DNA of 64,000 bases, from the NCBI GenBank assembly GCA_934277435.1, contig CAKQUE010000001.1:248001-312000 (forward strand), written 5' to 3'. How positions within the stretch are numbered: the stretch's first letter is position 1; each line of letters begins with the position of its first letter. Position numbers and translations under genes: made by a program. This document shows, piece after piece, positions 16,704 through 24,565 of this stretch. A model generated the notes under the pieces. That model saw only the letters and a program-made list of their open reading frames with translations. It searched no databases and had not been told where the DNA came from. The DNA comes from an uncultured Alphaproteobacteria bacterium. GTDB taxonomy: Bacteria; Pseudomonadota; Alphaproteobacteria; RF32; CAG-239.

Positions 16704-16900
16704 TGGTTAAAACTAAAGATTTACGCGCTATGACTAATGACCAGTTGGAAGAAAAATTGGTTGCCAACAAAAAAGAGCAATTCAATTTGAGAGTTCAACA
16801 GTCAACCGGCCAGCTGCAAAATACTTCTAATATGAAGAAAGTTCGCCGCGAAGTAGCAAAAATCAACACGCTCCTTGCTGAGCGCAAGAAGAATAGTTAG
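16703..16900 (+). CDS. rpmC: Ribosomal protein L29
   Basis: 65 residues, two long helices. FNLRVQQSTGQLQNTSNMKK is the L29 signature. It sits at the exit tunnel rim beside L23. It is coupled to rplP through TAATG. Confidence 0.96.
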   Translation: MVKTKDLRAMTNDQLEEKLVANKKEQFNLRVQQSTGQLQNTSNMKKVRREVAKINTLLAERKKNS

Positions 16901-16910
16901 GAGAAAGAAT

Positions 16911-17147
16911 ATGCCTAAGAGAATTCTTCAAGGTGTTGTTGTAAGTGATAAACAGGATAAAACAGTTGTTGTTAGTGTAGAACGCCAAGTTATGCACCCT
17001 GTTTACAAGAAAATCGTGAAAAAAAGTAAAAAATTTGCTGCTCACGATGAAAACAATCAGTGCAAGGTTGGCGATAGAGTGTCTATTCAAGAATGCCGCC
17101 CTATCTCTAAAAACAAATCTTGGACTGTCATTTCTGATAACGCCTAG
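16911..17147 (+). CDS. rpsQ: Ribosomal protein S17
   Basis: 78 residues from MPKRILQGVVVSDKQDKTVVV, with AGGAG 8-12 nt upstream. The longer open frame from 16875 overlaps rpmC and lacks a ribosome binding site. KYAAHD-like (KFAAHDENN) and VGDRVSIQECRPISK are conserved in S17, an OB-fold 16S-binding protein. Confidence 0.97.
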   Translation: MPKRILQGVVVSDKQDKTVVVSVERQVMHPVYKKIVKKSKKFAAHDENNQCKVGDRVSIQECRPISKNKSWTVISDNA

Positions 17148-17166
17148 TAAATGAAGGAATAAAAAA

Positions 17167-17535
17167 ATGATACAAATGCAAACCAACCTAGATGTTGCTG
17201 ATAATTCTGGAGCACGCCAGGTGCAGTGCATAAAGGTTCTTGGTGGTTCCAAGAGAATGACTGCTTCTGTCGGTGATGTTATCGTTGTAGCTGTACAAGA
17301 TGCTTTACCGAAAGGGCACGTTAAGAAAGGTGATGTTCACAAGGCTGTTATCGTAAGAACTGCCAGTGACATCAGACGCAAAGACGGTAGTGTTATCCGC
17401 TTTGACAGCAACGCAGCTGTTTTGATTAACAAAGACGGCGAGCCAATCGGCACACGTATCTTTGGCCCTGTAACCAGAGAGCTGCGCGCTAAAAAATTTA
17501 TGAAAATCATTTCATTAGCACCGGAGGTATTGTAG
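17167..17535 (+). CDS. rplN: Ribosomal protein L14
   Basis: 122 residues. It has DVADNSGARQVQCIKVLGG and FDSNAAVLINKDGEPIGTRI, the L14 signature, and lies at the subunit interface. It ends with a GGAGG that serves as the ribosome binding site for rplX. Confidence 0.98.
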   Translation: MIQMQTNLDVADNSGARQVQCIKVLGGSKRMTASVGDVIVVAVQDALPKGHVKKGDVHKAVIVRTASDIRRKDGSVIRFDSNAAVLINKDGEPIGTRIFGPVTRELRAKKFMKIISLAPEVL

Positions 17536-17536
17536 T

Positions 17537-17845
17537 ATGCCTAAAATGAAAATTAAAAAGAACGATACTGTAATTGTTTTGTCGGGTGACGATAAAGGCA
17601 AAATCGGTGTCGTAAAACAAGCAATGCCTAAGGAAAACAAGGTAATTGTAGAAGGCGTAAATTTGGTAAAACGCCACACTAAACCTTCTCAGACCAATCC
17701 TGGCGGAATTGTGACAAAAGAGGCTGCCATTAACGTATCTAACGTTGCCATTGCCAAAGATGGTAAAGCAACAAAAGTTGGCTACAAAGTAGTTGATGGC
17801 AAAAAAGTACGTTTTGCACGTAAATCCGGTGACGTAATCGATTAA
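17537..17845 (+). CDS. rplX: Ribosomal protein L24
   Basis: 102 residues. A KOW motif (VIVLSGDDKGKIGVVKQ) near the N-terminus and GVNLVKRHTKPSQTNPGG identify L24, an assembly initiator of the 50S subunit. One base separates it from rplN. Confidence 0.97.
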   Translation: MPKMKIKKNDTVIVLSGDDKGKIGVVKQAMPKENKVIVEGVNLVKRHTKPSQTNPGGIVTKEAAINVSNVAIAKDGKATKVGYKVVDGKKVRFARKSGDVID

Positions 17846-17859
17846 TAGGGGAAAATTTT

Positions 17860-18399
17860 ATGACAAATTTTGAAACATTATATAACGACGTCATAAAGAA
17901 ATCTCTTGTGGAAAAATTCGGTTACAAGAACCCACATGAGATTCCTAAGCTGACAAAAATCGTTTTGAATATGGGTATCGGCGATGCTGTTACCGATAAG
18001 AAAAAAGTAACAACTGCTATGGAAGAATTGGCTTTAATCGCTGGTCAACAACCAGTTATGACTAAAGCTCGCAAATCAATCGCTACCTTCAAATTGCGTG
18101 AAGGTATGCCGATTGGCTGCAAAGTAACTTTGCGTTCTGACAGAATGTACGAATTCTTGGAAAGATTGATTAATATGGCTTTGCCACGAATCAGAGACTT
18201 CCACGGAATTACCGGCAAAAACTTTGATGGCAAAGGTAACTTCGCTTTTGGTATTAAAGAACAGATAATCTTCCCTGAAATCAACTATGAAAAAGTTGAT
18301 GAAGTTAGAGGATTGGATGTTGTTATTTGTACAACAGCTAAGACAGATGAAGAAGCTAAATTCTTGCTGACTTCATTCAACCTGCCTTACAAGAAATAA
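17860..18399 (+). CDS. rplE: Ribosomal protein L5
   Basis: 179 residues. PKLTKIVLNMGIGDAV and IKEQIIFPEINYEKVDEVRG are L5 motifs. It binds 5S rRNA in the central protuberance. Confidence 0.98.
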   Translation: MTNFETLYNDVIKKSLVEKFGYKNPHEIPKLTKIVLNMGIGDAVTDKKKVTTAMEELALIAGQQPVMTKARKSIATFKLREGMPIGCKVTLRSDRMYEFLERLINMALPRIRDFHGITGKNFDGKGNFAFGIKEQIIFPEINYEKVDEVRGLDVVICTTAKTDEEAKFLLTSFNLPYKK

Positions 18400-18413
18400 G
18401 CGGAGATTTTACT

Positions 18414-18719
18414 ATGTCAAAAACAAGTTCAGTTTATAGAAACTTGAAAAGAGTAAAGATGGCAGAGAAGTATGCTAATCGCCGTCAAAAACAAAAAGCA
18501 ATTGCAATGGATAAAAATGCTTCTCCGGAAGAGAGAATGCAAGCTCAATTTGCGTTGCAAAAGTTTCCTAAGAATTCTGCAAGATGCCGTATTAGAAATC
18601 GTTGCAAAATTACAGGACGTTCACGTAGTTATTACAGAAAATTTGGCCTGAGCCGTGTTGAATTGAGAGATTTGGCAAGCTTTGGTAAAATTCCTGGTTT
18701 AGTAAAATCAAGCTGGTAA
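18414..18719 (+). CDS. rpsN: Ribosomal protein S14 (zinc-free long form)
   Basis: 101 residues with RCRIRNRCKITGRSRSYYRKF and FGLSRVELRDLAS. The CxxC zinc ribbon of the short form is absent, so this is the long C-minus type usual in proteobacteria. Confidence 0.97.
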   Translation: MSKTSSVYRNLKRVKMAEKYANRRQKQKAIAMDKNASPEERMQAQFALQKFPKNSARCRIRNRCKITGRSRSYYRKFGLSRVELRDLASFGKIPGLVKSSW

Positions 18720-18736
18720 GAAGGGAGAATGATATC

Positions 18737-19135
18737 ATGTCTATGAGTGATCCTTTGGGCGATATGCTCGCACGCATTAAAAACGCACAAAGAGCTAAGA
18801 AGAGTGATGTTGTATCACCTGCTTCTCGCTTGCGTGAAAATGTGTTAGAAGTTTTGAAAAGAGAAGGCTACATTGCTGGTTATGAAAAAACCAACGTACG
18901 CCCGGGTATTGATGAACTTCGTATTCAATTAAAGTACTACGAAGGTAGTGCAGTTATTACTGAAATTTACCGTGTATCTACACCGGGTCGTCGCGTTTAT
19001 TCTAGCGTGAAAGACCTGCCTAGAGTTTACAACGGCCTTGGTATTTCTATCATTTCTACCCCAATGGGTGTTATGAGTGATAATGAAGCTCGCAAGGCAA
19101 ACGTTGGCGGTGAAGTTTTGTGCCAAGTATTCTAA
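18737..19135 (+). CDS. rpsH: Ribosomal protein S8
   Basis: 132 residues. SDPLGDMLARIKNAQ at the start and ISIISTPMGVMSDNEAR at the end are S8 landmarks. In E. coli S8 represses the spc operon. GGGAG lies 9 nt before the first ATG; a second ATG two codons on is possible. Confidence 0.97.
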   Translation: MSMSDPLGDMLARIKNAQRAKKSDVVSPASRLRENVLEVLKREGYIAGYEKTNVRPGIDELRIQLKYYEGSAVITEIYRVSTPGRRVYSSVKDLPRVYNGLGISIISTPMGVMSDNEARKANVGGEVLCQVF

Positions 19136-19147
19136 GGAGAAAATGGA

Positions 19148-19684
19148 ATGTCAAGAGTTGGTAAATATCCTGTTGTTGTTCCTGCTGGCGTAGAATTAAC
19201 CATCAATAACAACGTTGTAACTGCAAAAGGTAAATTAGGCGAACTTCATTTTGCCTTTGATGACAGCCATATTTCAGCTAAGCTGGAAGACGGTAAAGTT
19301 GTTGTCACACCACATTCTTTGAGCTTGGCCGCCAGAGCATTGTGGGGTACAACCCGCGCTCAAATCCAAACAATTGTGAAAGGTGTGAGCGAAGGTTTTA
19401 CTAAAGATATGGAACTTGTCGGCGTGGGTTATAAAGCCCGTGTTGAAGGCAAAAACTTAGTTTTGTCTTTAGGCTTTTCGCATGATGTGATTTTCCCTGC
19501 ACCAGAAGGTGTAAAAATCACTTGCGAGTCTCCGACACAAATTAAAATCTTTGGTGCTGACAAACAGTTGGTTGGCCAAGTTGCCGCTGAATTGCGTAAA
19601 TACAGAAAACCTGAACCTTATAAAGGAAAAGGCGTGAAGTATGCAGGCGAAGCTGTTCGTCGTAAAGAAGGTAAGAAGAAATAA
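19148..19684 (+). CDS. rplF: Ribosomal protein L6
   Basis: 178 residues. It begins MSRVGKYPVVVPAGVEL and ends with the L6 signature PEPYKGKGVKYAGEAVRRKEGKK (only its ends quoted here: PEPYKGKG and GKKK). It binds 23S rRNA near the factor-binding site. Confidence 0.97.
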   Translation: MSRVGKYPVVVPAGVELTINNNVVTAKGKLGELHFAFDDSHISAKLEDGKVVVTPHSLSLAARALWGTTRAQIQTIVKGVSEGFTKDMELVGVGYKARVEGKNLVLSLGFSHDVIFPAPEGVKITCESPTQIKIFGADKQLVGQVAAELRKYRKPEPYKGKGVKYAGEAVRRKEGKKK

Positions 19685-19695
19685 GGAATAATTCG

Positions 19696-20058
19696 ATGAA
19701 TACACCAAGAAATTTGTTTGAGAGAAGAAAGGCTCGTGTTAGAACTGCTATCAAAGCAGCTGCAAACGGCAAATTAAGATTGTCTGTTTTCCGCAGCGGC
19801 AAGCATATCTATGCACAAATCATTGACGATGTAAAAGGCTCTACAGTTGCTTCTGCTTCTACTTTGGATAAAGAAGTTAGAGCTAACATCAAAAAATCTT
19901 CTACAGTTGAAGCTGCTGGCTTCATTGGTAAATTAATTGCTGAAAGAGCAACAAAATCTGGTATTTCTGAAGTGGTTTTTGACCGCGGCGGATATATCTA
20001 TCACGGTCGTGTAAAAGCTTTGGCCGATGCTGCTCGCGAAGCTGGTCTGAAATTCTAG
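19696..20058 (+). CDS. rplR: Ribosomal protein L18
   Basis: 120 residues with RLSVFRSGKHIYAQIIDD and the C-terminal FDRGGYIYHGRVKALADAAR, typical of L18, which binds 5S rRNA. Confidence 0.97.
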   Translation: MNTPRNLFERRKARVRTAIKAAANGKLRLSVFRSGKHIYAQIIDDVKGSTVASASTLDKEVRANIKKSSTVEAAGFIGKLIAERATKSGISEVVFDRGGYIYHGRVKALADAAREAGLKF

Positions 20059-20067
20059 GAGAGAAAG

Positions 20068-20634
20068 ATGGTACAATCTACAGATCGTCATAATTCTAAA
20101 AAAGAAGTAAAAGATGAATTGGTTGAAAAACTGGTTCACGTAAACCGTGTTGCTAAAACAGTTAAAGGCGGCCGCACAATGTCATTTGCTGCAGTTGTCG
20201 TTGTTGGTGACCAAAAAGGCCGTATCGGATTTGGTTCTGGTAAAGCTGCTGAGGTTCCTGAAGCAATTGTTAAAGCAACTAATGAAGCCAAAAAGAATAT
20301 GATTCGCATTCCGCTTCGTGAAGGCAGAACTTTGCACCACGACGTGGCTGGCCGCTTTGGCGCCGGTAAAGTTGTTTTGAGAACAGCTCCTGCCGGTACC
20401 GGTGTGATTGCCGGTGGTCCTATGCGTGCAGTGTTTGAAGTTTTGGGCGTACAAGACGTTGTTGCTAAATCATTGGGTTCTAACAACCCTTACAATATGA
20501 TTAAGGCTACATTTGCTGCTTTGCAAGCAATCAACTCTCCGAGAATGGTTGCTACAAAACGCGGCAAAAAAGTTGGCGATATCGTTAGCCGCCGTGAAAA
20601 CACCGCTGGTAAAGAAGTTAAAGAGGAGGCATAA
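20068..20634 (+). CDS. rpsE: Ribosomal protein S5
   Basis: 188 residues. The double-stranded RNA-binding fold carries KTVKGGRTMSFAAVVVVGDQ and GFGSGKAAEVPEAI, diagnostic of S5, a fidelity protein of the 30S subunit. A Lys/Glu tail follows. Confidence 0.98.
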   Translation: MVQSTDRHNSKKEVKDELVEKLVHVNRVAKTVKGGRTMSFAAVVVVGDQKGRIGFGSGKAAEVPEAIVKATNEAKKNMIRIPLREGRTLHHDVAGRFGAGKVVLRTAPAGTGVIAGGPMRAVFEVLGVQDVVAKSLGSNNPYNMIKATFAALQAINSPRMVATKRGKKVGDIVSRRENTAGKEVKEEA

Positions 20635-20637
20635 TCT

Positions 20638-20823
20638 ATGGCTACTAAAAAAACTATCAAAGTTACCAGAACAGGTAGCACAATCGGCCGCCCTGCTATT
20701 CAAGAAACTCACTTGAAAAGTTTGGGATTGACCAAAACCGGCCGCACTGTTGAAGTAGAAGATACTCCGGCTATCCGCGGTCTTATTAAGAAAGTGGCTC
20801 ACTTGGTAAAAGTAGAAGAATAG
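20638..20823 (+). CDS. rpmD: Ribosomal protein L30
   Basis: 61 residues. KVTRTGSTIGRPAIQETHLK and LGLTKTGRTVEVEDTP identify L30. It starts 3 nt after rpsE. Confidence 0.96.
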   Translation: MATKKTIKVTRTGSTIGRPAIQETHLKSLGLTKTGRTVEVEDTPAIRGLIKKVAHLVKVEE

Positions 20824-20829
20824 TGAGAG

Positions 20830-20859
20830 TGCTGGGAGAGTAAAATTGCTCTTCCAGCA
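20830..20859 (+). other. Intercistronic hairpin between rpmD and rplO
   Basis: TGCTGGGAGAG pairs with CTCTTCCAGCA (11 bp with one G-T pair) across an 8-nt loop. There is no T-run, so it is unlikely to be a terminator. It may stabilise the mRNA, mark a processing site, or be a binding site for a ribosomal protein. Confidence 0.6.
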
Positions 20860-20911
20860 AACTCCAAGATTTGTTCTGTTTGAACTGAGTATTAACTATA
20901 AGGTAAAAAAA

Positions 20912-21373
20912 ATGAAACTGAATGAATTAAAAGATAACGAAGGTGCGACAAAAAATCGTAAACGCGTTGGTCGTGGTATCGGTTCCGGTAAAGGCAAAAC
21001 CTGCGGTTTAGGCCACAAAGGTCAAAAAGCTCGTTCCGGCGGTGCTAAATGTGGTTTTGAAGGCGGTCAAATGCCTTTATATCGTCAGTTGCCTAAGCAT
21101 GGCTTTAAAAATCCGTTTGCAAAGACTTATGCCGTTGTAAACTTGGATACTATTCAAAAAGCTATTGATGCCGGCAAATTGGACGCTAAAAACATCAACG
21201 TTGAATCTTTGTTGAACTCTAATGTTGTTTCTAAGCAGTTGGACGGCATTCGCTTGCTTGCTCGCGGTGCAGTTACCAGCAGCATCAACATTACTGTTGA
21301 CTCTGCTTCTAAATCAGCTGTTGAAGCTGTTGAAAAAGCAGGCGGCAAAGTTAGCTTTGTTGCAGCAAAATAA
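20912..21373 (+). CDS. rplO: Ribosomal protein L15
   Basis: 153 residues from MKLNELKDNEGATKNRKRVGRG; the longer frame from 20846 spans a hairpin and has no ribosome binding site. The Gly/Lys-rich N-terminal region (GIGSGKGKTCGLGHKGQKAR) and GFEGGQMPLYRQLPKHGF are L15 signatures. It is the last gene before a strong terminator, whereas secY normally follows directly. Confidence 0.97.
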   Translation: MKLNELKDNEGATKNRKRVGRGIGSGKGKTCGLGHKGQKARSGGAKCGFEGGQMPLYRQLPKHGFKNPFAKTYAVVNLDTIQKAIDAGKLDAKNINVESLLNSNVVSKQLDGIRLLARGAVTSSINITVDSASKSAVEAVEKAGGKVSFVAAK

Positions 21374-21398
21374 TTAACGTTATTTGCTAAAGTCATTA

Positions 21399-21428
21399 AA
21401 AATCCCCGTTCGGATGAATGGGGATTTT
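21399..21428 (+). terminator. Rho-independent terminator after rplO
   Basis: AAAATCCCC pairs with GGGGATTTT, with a further TTC/GAA pairing in the loop. It ends the ribosomal protein transcript 25 nt past rplO and separates it from the pilin-like gene and secY. Confidence 0.82.
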
Positions 21429-21439
21429 CTATTTTCTTC

Positions 21440-21468
21440 TTTACTTTTGTTCTGTCTTTGTTTAATAT
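21440..21468 (+). promoter_or_regulatory. Promoter of pilin-leader RNA 1
   Basis: TTTACT (21440-21445), 17 nt, TAATAT (21463-21468). The same TTCTTTAC[T/A] plus 17 nt arrangement occurs before the other two copies of this leader RNA. Confidence 0.6.
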
Positions 21469-21474
21469 TTTGGT

Positions 21475-21662
21475 TGGATGACGATGGTTTATCCGAGGTG
21501 TGACAACCTCTTGAAGATACGTCTTTATGCAAAGACGCTAAATAAGCATACCTTCTGGTCTATGGATCGGAAGGTAGCAAAATATGCTATGTGCTAATAT
21601 GCTACACTGCATTATCTTCAGCAGTTGTCAACTTCCGGTCGTCTTTTCGGACGGCTTTTTTT
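21475..21662 (+). ncRNA. Structured pilin-leader RNA, copy 1 (unrecognised class)
   Basis: About 188 nt from the predicted start to the T-run. Elements in order: hairpin GAGG..CCTC; hairpin GTCTTTatgcAAAGAC followed by gCTAAAT; closing stem GGAAG (21569-21573) with CTTCC (21632-21636); an inner stem GTAGCA/TGCTAC enclosing ATATGCTATGTGCTAAT; then a terminator GTCGTC-TTTTCG-GACGGC (21638-21655) and seven Ts. Copies 2 and 3 share the order and the loops while stem bases change in pairs. The pilin-like gene starts 28 nt after the T-run, so the RNA could be an attenuating cis-regulator or a separate terminated small RNA. Confidence 0.72.
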
Positions 21663-21690
21663 ATTGCTAATCTTAAAAGAGGAAGTTGTT

Positions 21691-22296
21691 ATGAATTTTA
21701 ATCAATCTGGTCGTTCAATGATAGAAATACTTGGTGTGTTGGCTATTATTGCCGTGTTGTCTGTTGGAGGTATTGCAGGGTATTCAAAAGCAATGCAGCA
21801 ATGGAAACTGAATAAATGGAAAGCGCAAATTACGGACATAATCTTTGCGCTTAAAGATGTTTATAAAAATGAAAAAAATTTTGGCAGCAATGGGGCAAAT
21901 CTTTTGCCTTTTTTAAAAGAAATTGGAGCTGTTCCGCAAGGTATGCTGGATGAAAATGATAAAGATTTGTTTGGAAATATTCTATCAATAAATATTCGGG
22001 CTGATAGGCTGGCAGATGGTTCTATACTGCAGCGTTTTGCAGCATATTTTTCTACTCAGCCATCGGCAACGGCCGAGCAAAATTGCCGTGAACTCTATTC
22101 TTTTACACAAACAGACCCTGATGTGCATGCAGTGGTTAATTGGGCTAACGGATACCGTACTTGCGGTAAATATGTAGAAGATGCGTATAAGCAAGTATTA
22201 CCTTGTTATGAATATAATATGCAGGAAGTTGCAGAAAAGTGTAAAGTTTGCAAAGAACATTCTTGCACTTTGATTCTTTTGTATCGAAACAACTAA
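21691..22296 (+). CDS. Type IV pilin-like (pseudopilin) protein 1
   Basis: 201 residues from the ATG at 21691, 8 nt after AGAGGA. The N-terminus is MNFNQSG|RSMIEILGVLAII: a short leader, Gly at -1, Glu at +5, then a hydrophobic helix, as in class III prepilins, but with Arg at +1 instead of Phe or Met. The C-terminal globular domain has six Cys (C-x2-C and pairs) that may form disulfides. Proteins of this type are processed by a prepilin peptidase and assembled into pili or type II secretion pseudopili. No assembly genes are nearby. It lies between rplO and secY, an unusual place. Confidence 0.8.
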   Translation: MNFNQSGRSMIEILGVLAIIAVLSVGGIAGYSKAMQQWKLNKWKAQITDIIFALKDVYKNEKNFGSNGANLLPFLKEIGAVPQGMLDENDKDLFGNILSINIRADRLADGSILQRFAAYFSTQPSATAEQNCRELYSFTQTDPDVHAVVNWANGYRTCGKYVEDAYKQVLPCYEYNMQEVAEKCKVCKEHSCTLILLYRNN

Positions 22297-22351
22297 AAAT
22301 ATCTAGCGAATCGGGAAAAATACAGAAAAATTGAGGATAAAGATAAATTAG

Positions 22352-22379
22352 TTGCAAAAAAATTATTTTTGTGTAATAG
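22352..22379 (+). promoter_or_regulatory. Possible promoter of secY
   Basis: TTGCAA (22352-22357), 16 nt, TAATAG (22374-22379), in the 145-bp gap before secY. secY needs its own promoter or readthrough because a terminator and the pilin-like gene separate it from rplO. Confidence 0.35.
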
Positions 22380-22441
22380 ATTAAAGCCAAATGGGTTTTT
22401 ATAACCCTGTGTTTTGTTTTTAAAATTTTAAGGATAAAAAA

Positions 22442-23791
22442 ATGGTATCATTAGCAGAAAGAATGGCGGCAAATATTGATATGTCTGCCTTTAGCAAAGC
22501 TGACGAACTGAAGAAAAGACTTTGGTTTACGGTTTGGGCTTTGATTATTTTCCGTTTGGGCACATATATTCCGCTTCCAGGAATTAACCCAACAGTGTTA
22601 GCTGAAATGTTCAGCCGTAATCAGGGTGGTATTTTGGGTATGTTTAATATGTTTTCCGGCGGTGCGTTGGAACGTATGACAATTTTTGCTCTCAATATTA
22701 TGCCATACATTTCTGCATCAATTATCGTTCAATTAGGACAATCGGTTATTCCGTCTTTGATGGCTCTTAAAAAAGAAGGTGAAGCCGGACATCGTAAAAT
22801 TACTCATTATACAAAATGTTTGACGGTGTTGATTACCATTATTCAGGGCTATGGTATTGCTGTTGGTTTGGAAAGTGTTTCTGGCGCTAATGGTTCTTCG
22901 GCCGTGATGATTGATAGTTTTGCCTTTAGATTTTCAACCATTGTGTCTTTGGTTGGCGGTACAATGTTTATTGTATGGTTGGGCGACCAAATTACTCAAC
23001 GCGGTGTGGGCAATGGTTCTTCATTAATCATTACTGTTGGTATTGTGGCCAATATTCCAAACGCTTTGGCTCAAACTTTTGAATTGGGCCGCGCTGGTCA
23101 AATGTCTATCACCACAATTTTAATGCTGCTGGTTATGGCTTTGGCTTTGATTTATGTTATTGTGTTTGTGGAAAGAGCGCAAAGAAAAATCATTATTCAA
23201 TATCCAAAGCGCCAGATGGGTATGCGTATGATGGCTGCCGAAAGCTCTCATTTGCCGCTGAAAATCAATCCAACCGGTGTTATTCCGCCGATTTTTGCCA
23301 GCTCTTTGTTGTTGTTGCCTATCACAATCGCTAATTTGTCAGCTGAAAAAGGTCCGTCTTGGGTACAAAGTCTGAGCCAGATGCTGGGACACGGTCAGCC
23401 GGTATATTTGGGTTTGTATGCTTTCTTGATTCTGTTCTTTACGTTTTTCTATACTTCAGTAGTATTTAATCCGCAAGAAACTGCAGATAATTTAAAAAAG
23501 CACGGCGGTTTTATTGCCGGTATTCGCCCAGGTAAAAACACTGCTGAATATTTGGACTATGTGATTACTCGTTTGACAGTGATTGCCTCGATTTATTTGG
23601 TATGTCTGTGTATTTTGCCGGAATTGCTGATTAGTAAAGTTGGCGTGCCGTTTGTTTTGGGTGGTACAACTCTGCTTATCGTGGTTCAGGTTACAATGGA
23701 CTTTGTCGGCCAAATCCAGTCACATTTGATAGCTTATCAATATGAAGGACTTTTGAAAAAGGCTGCGTTGATAAAAAGGAAAGGACGTTAA
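22442..23791 (+). CDS. secY: Preprotein translocase subunit SecY
   Basis: 449 residues with ten predicted membrane helices. The plug region (IFALNIMPYISASIIVQL) and the cytoplasmic loop ending AQRKIIIQYPKRQ are typical. It forms the SecYEG channel in the inner membrane. Its stop overlaps the adk start by one base (TAATG). Confidence 0.98.
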   Translation: MVSLAERMAANIDMSAFSKADELKKRLWFTVWALIIFRLGTYIPLPGINPTVLAEMFSRNQGGILGMFNMFSGGALERMTIFALNIMPYISASIIVQLGQSVIPSLMALKKEGEAGHRKITHYTKCLTVLITIIQGYGIAVGLESVSGANGSSAVMIDSFAFRFSTIVSLVGGTMFIVWLGDQITQRGVGNGSSLIITVGIVANIPNALAQTFELGRAGQMSITTILMLLVMALALIYVIVFVERAQRKIIIQYPKRQMGMRMMAAESSHLPLKINPTGVIPPIFASSLLLLPITIANLSAEKGPSWVQSLSQMLGHGQPVYLGLYAFLILFFTFFYTSVVFNPQETADNLKKHGGFIAGIRPGKNTAEYLDYVITRLTVIASIYLVCLCILPELLISKVGVPFVLGGTTLLIVVQVTMDFVGQIQSHLIAYQYEGLLKKAALIKRKGR

Positions 23792-24459
23792 TGTCTGAAA
23801 CAAAAAAAAGACTTTATGTCGTATTTACCGGAGCTCCAGGGTGCGGTAAAGGGACACAAGCTCGAATTTTGAAAGAAAAAACGCACATCTGTCATTTGTC
23901 GACAGGTGAAATGTTGAGGGAGTATGCCGCACAGGATACTCCCTTAGGGCGTGATTTGAAAGCTTTGTTGGATAAAGGCGAGTTTGCTACCGATGAAATG
24001 ATTATCGAAATGGTGCGCAACCGTATTGGCAAGCCGGATTGCGAACATGGCTTTATTTTAGACGGTTTTCCTCGTACTTTGCCGCAGGCAGAGGTGTTGG
24101 AAAGTCTGCTGGCTGAAAAAGGTATTAAACTAACTTGCGTTTTGGAAATTCAAGTGCCGGACGAAATCATTATGGAGCGTATTTTAGGACGCTATTCTTG
24201 CTTAAAATGCGGTGCCGGCTATCACGATAAATTTCAAAAACCTAAGGTTTATGGCGTATGCGATGTTTGCGGCGGAACCGAATTTGGTCGACGCAAGGAC
24301 GATAATCGCGCCACCGTGCAAAATCGTTTGGTAAACTATCGTCTTTTGACCTATCCGACAATTCCGTTTTTTGAAAAGCGTGGTTTGTTGCGTACGGTCG
24401 ACGGTACCGGCACGATAGAAGCGGTTAGTAATAAGATTGATGAAATCCTCGGGATATAG
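23791..24459 (+). CDS. adk: Adenylate kinase, zinc-type long form
   Basis: 222 residues. The P-loop is GAPGCGKGT (about 12-20). The LID domain has two CxxC pairs (CLKCG and CDVCGG), which would bind zinc. It interconverts AMP, ADP and ATP. It is coupled to secY. In many alphaproteobacteria rpsM, rpsK, rpoA and rplQ come next; here the operon ends in repeats. Confidence 0.96.
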   Translation: MSETKKRLYVVFTGAPGCGKGTQARILKEKTHICHLSTGEMLREYAAQDTPLGRDLKALLDKGEFATDEMIIEMVRNRIGKPDCEHGFILDGFPRTLPQAEVLESLLAEKGIKLTCVLEIQVPDEIIMERILGRYSCLKCGAGYHDKFQKPKVYGVCDVCGGTEFGRRKDDNRATVQNRLVNYRLLTYPTIPFFEKRGLLRTVDGTGTIEAVSNKIDEILGI

Positions 24460-24565
24460 AGAAACTCGTCTAGCTGGTATCTGCTAGGGATTTTTGCGCT
24501 CGTGTACTAATTTGTACACGTCGCTTAAAAATTCCGTCGCATCTACGCACGCTATTCGAGTTTCT
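24460..24565 (+). repeat. Long palindrome after adk
   Basis: The outer arms AGAAACTCG (24460-24468, overlapping the end of adk's 3' flank) and CGAGTTTCT (24557-24565) are perfect complements. The inner arms are GGGATTTTTGCGC and GCTTAAAAATTCC (imperfect), and the apex is CGTGTAC-TAATTT-GTACACG. This could form a very long hairpin and act as a terminator or mRNA stabiliser. Confidence 0.6.

Noticed and set aside
21475..21662. Identity as a known cyclic-di-GMP (GEMM) riboswitch
   Set aside because: The leader lacks the GEMM landmarks as I remember them (the GNRA tetraloop hairpin with its receptor and the conserved junction). The association with pilin genes alone is not enough.
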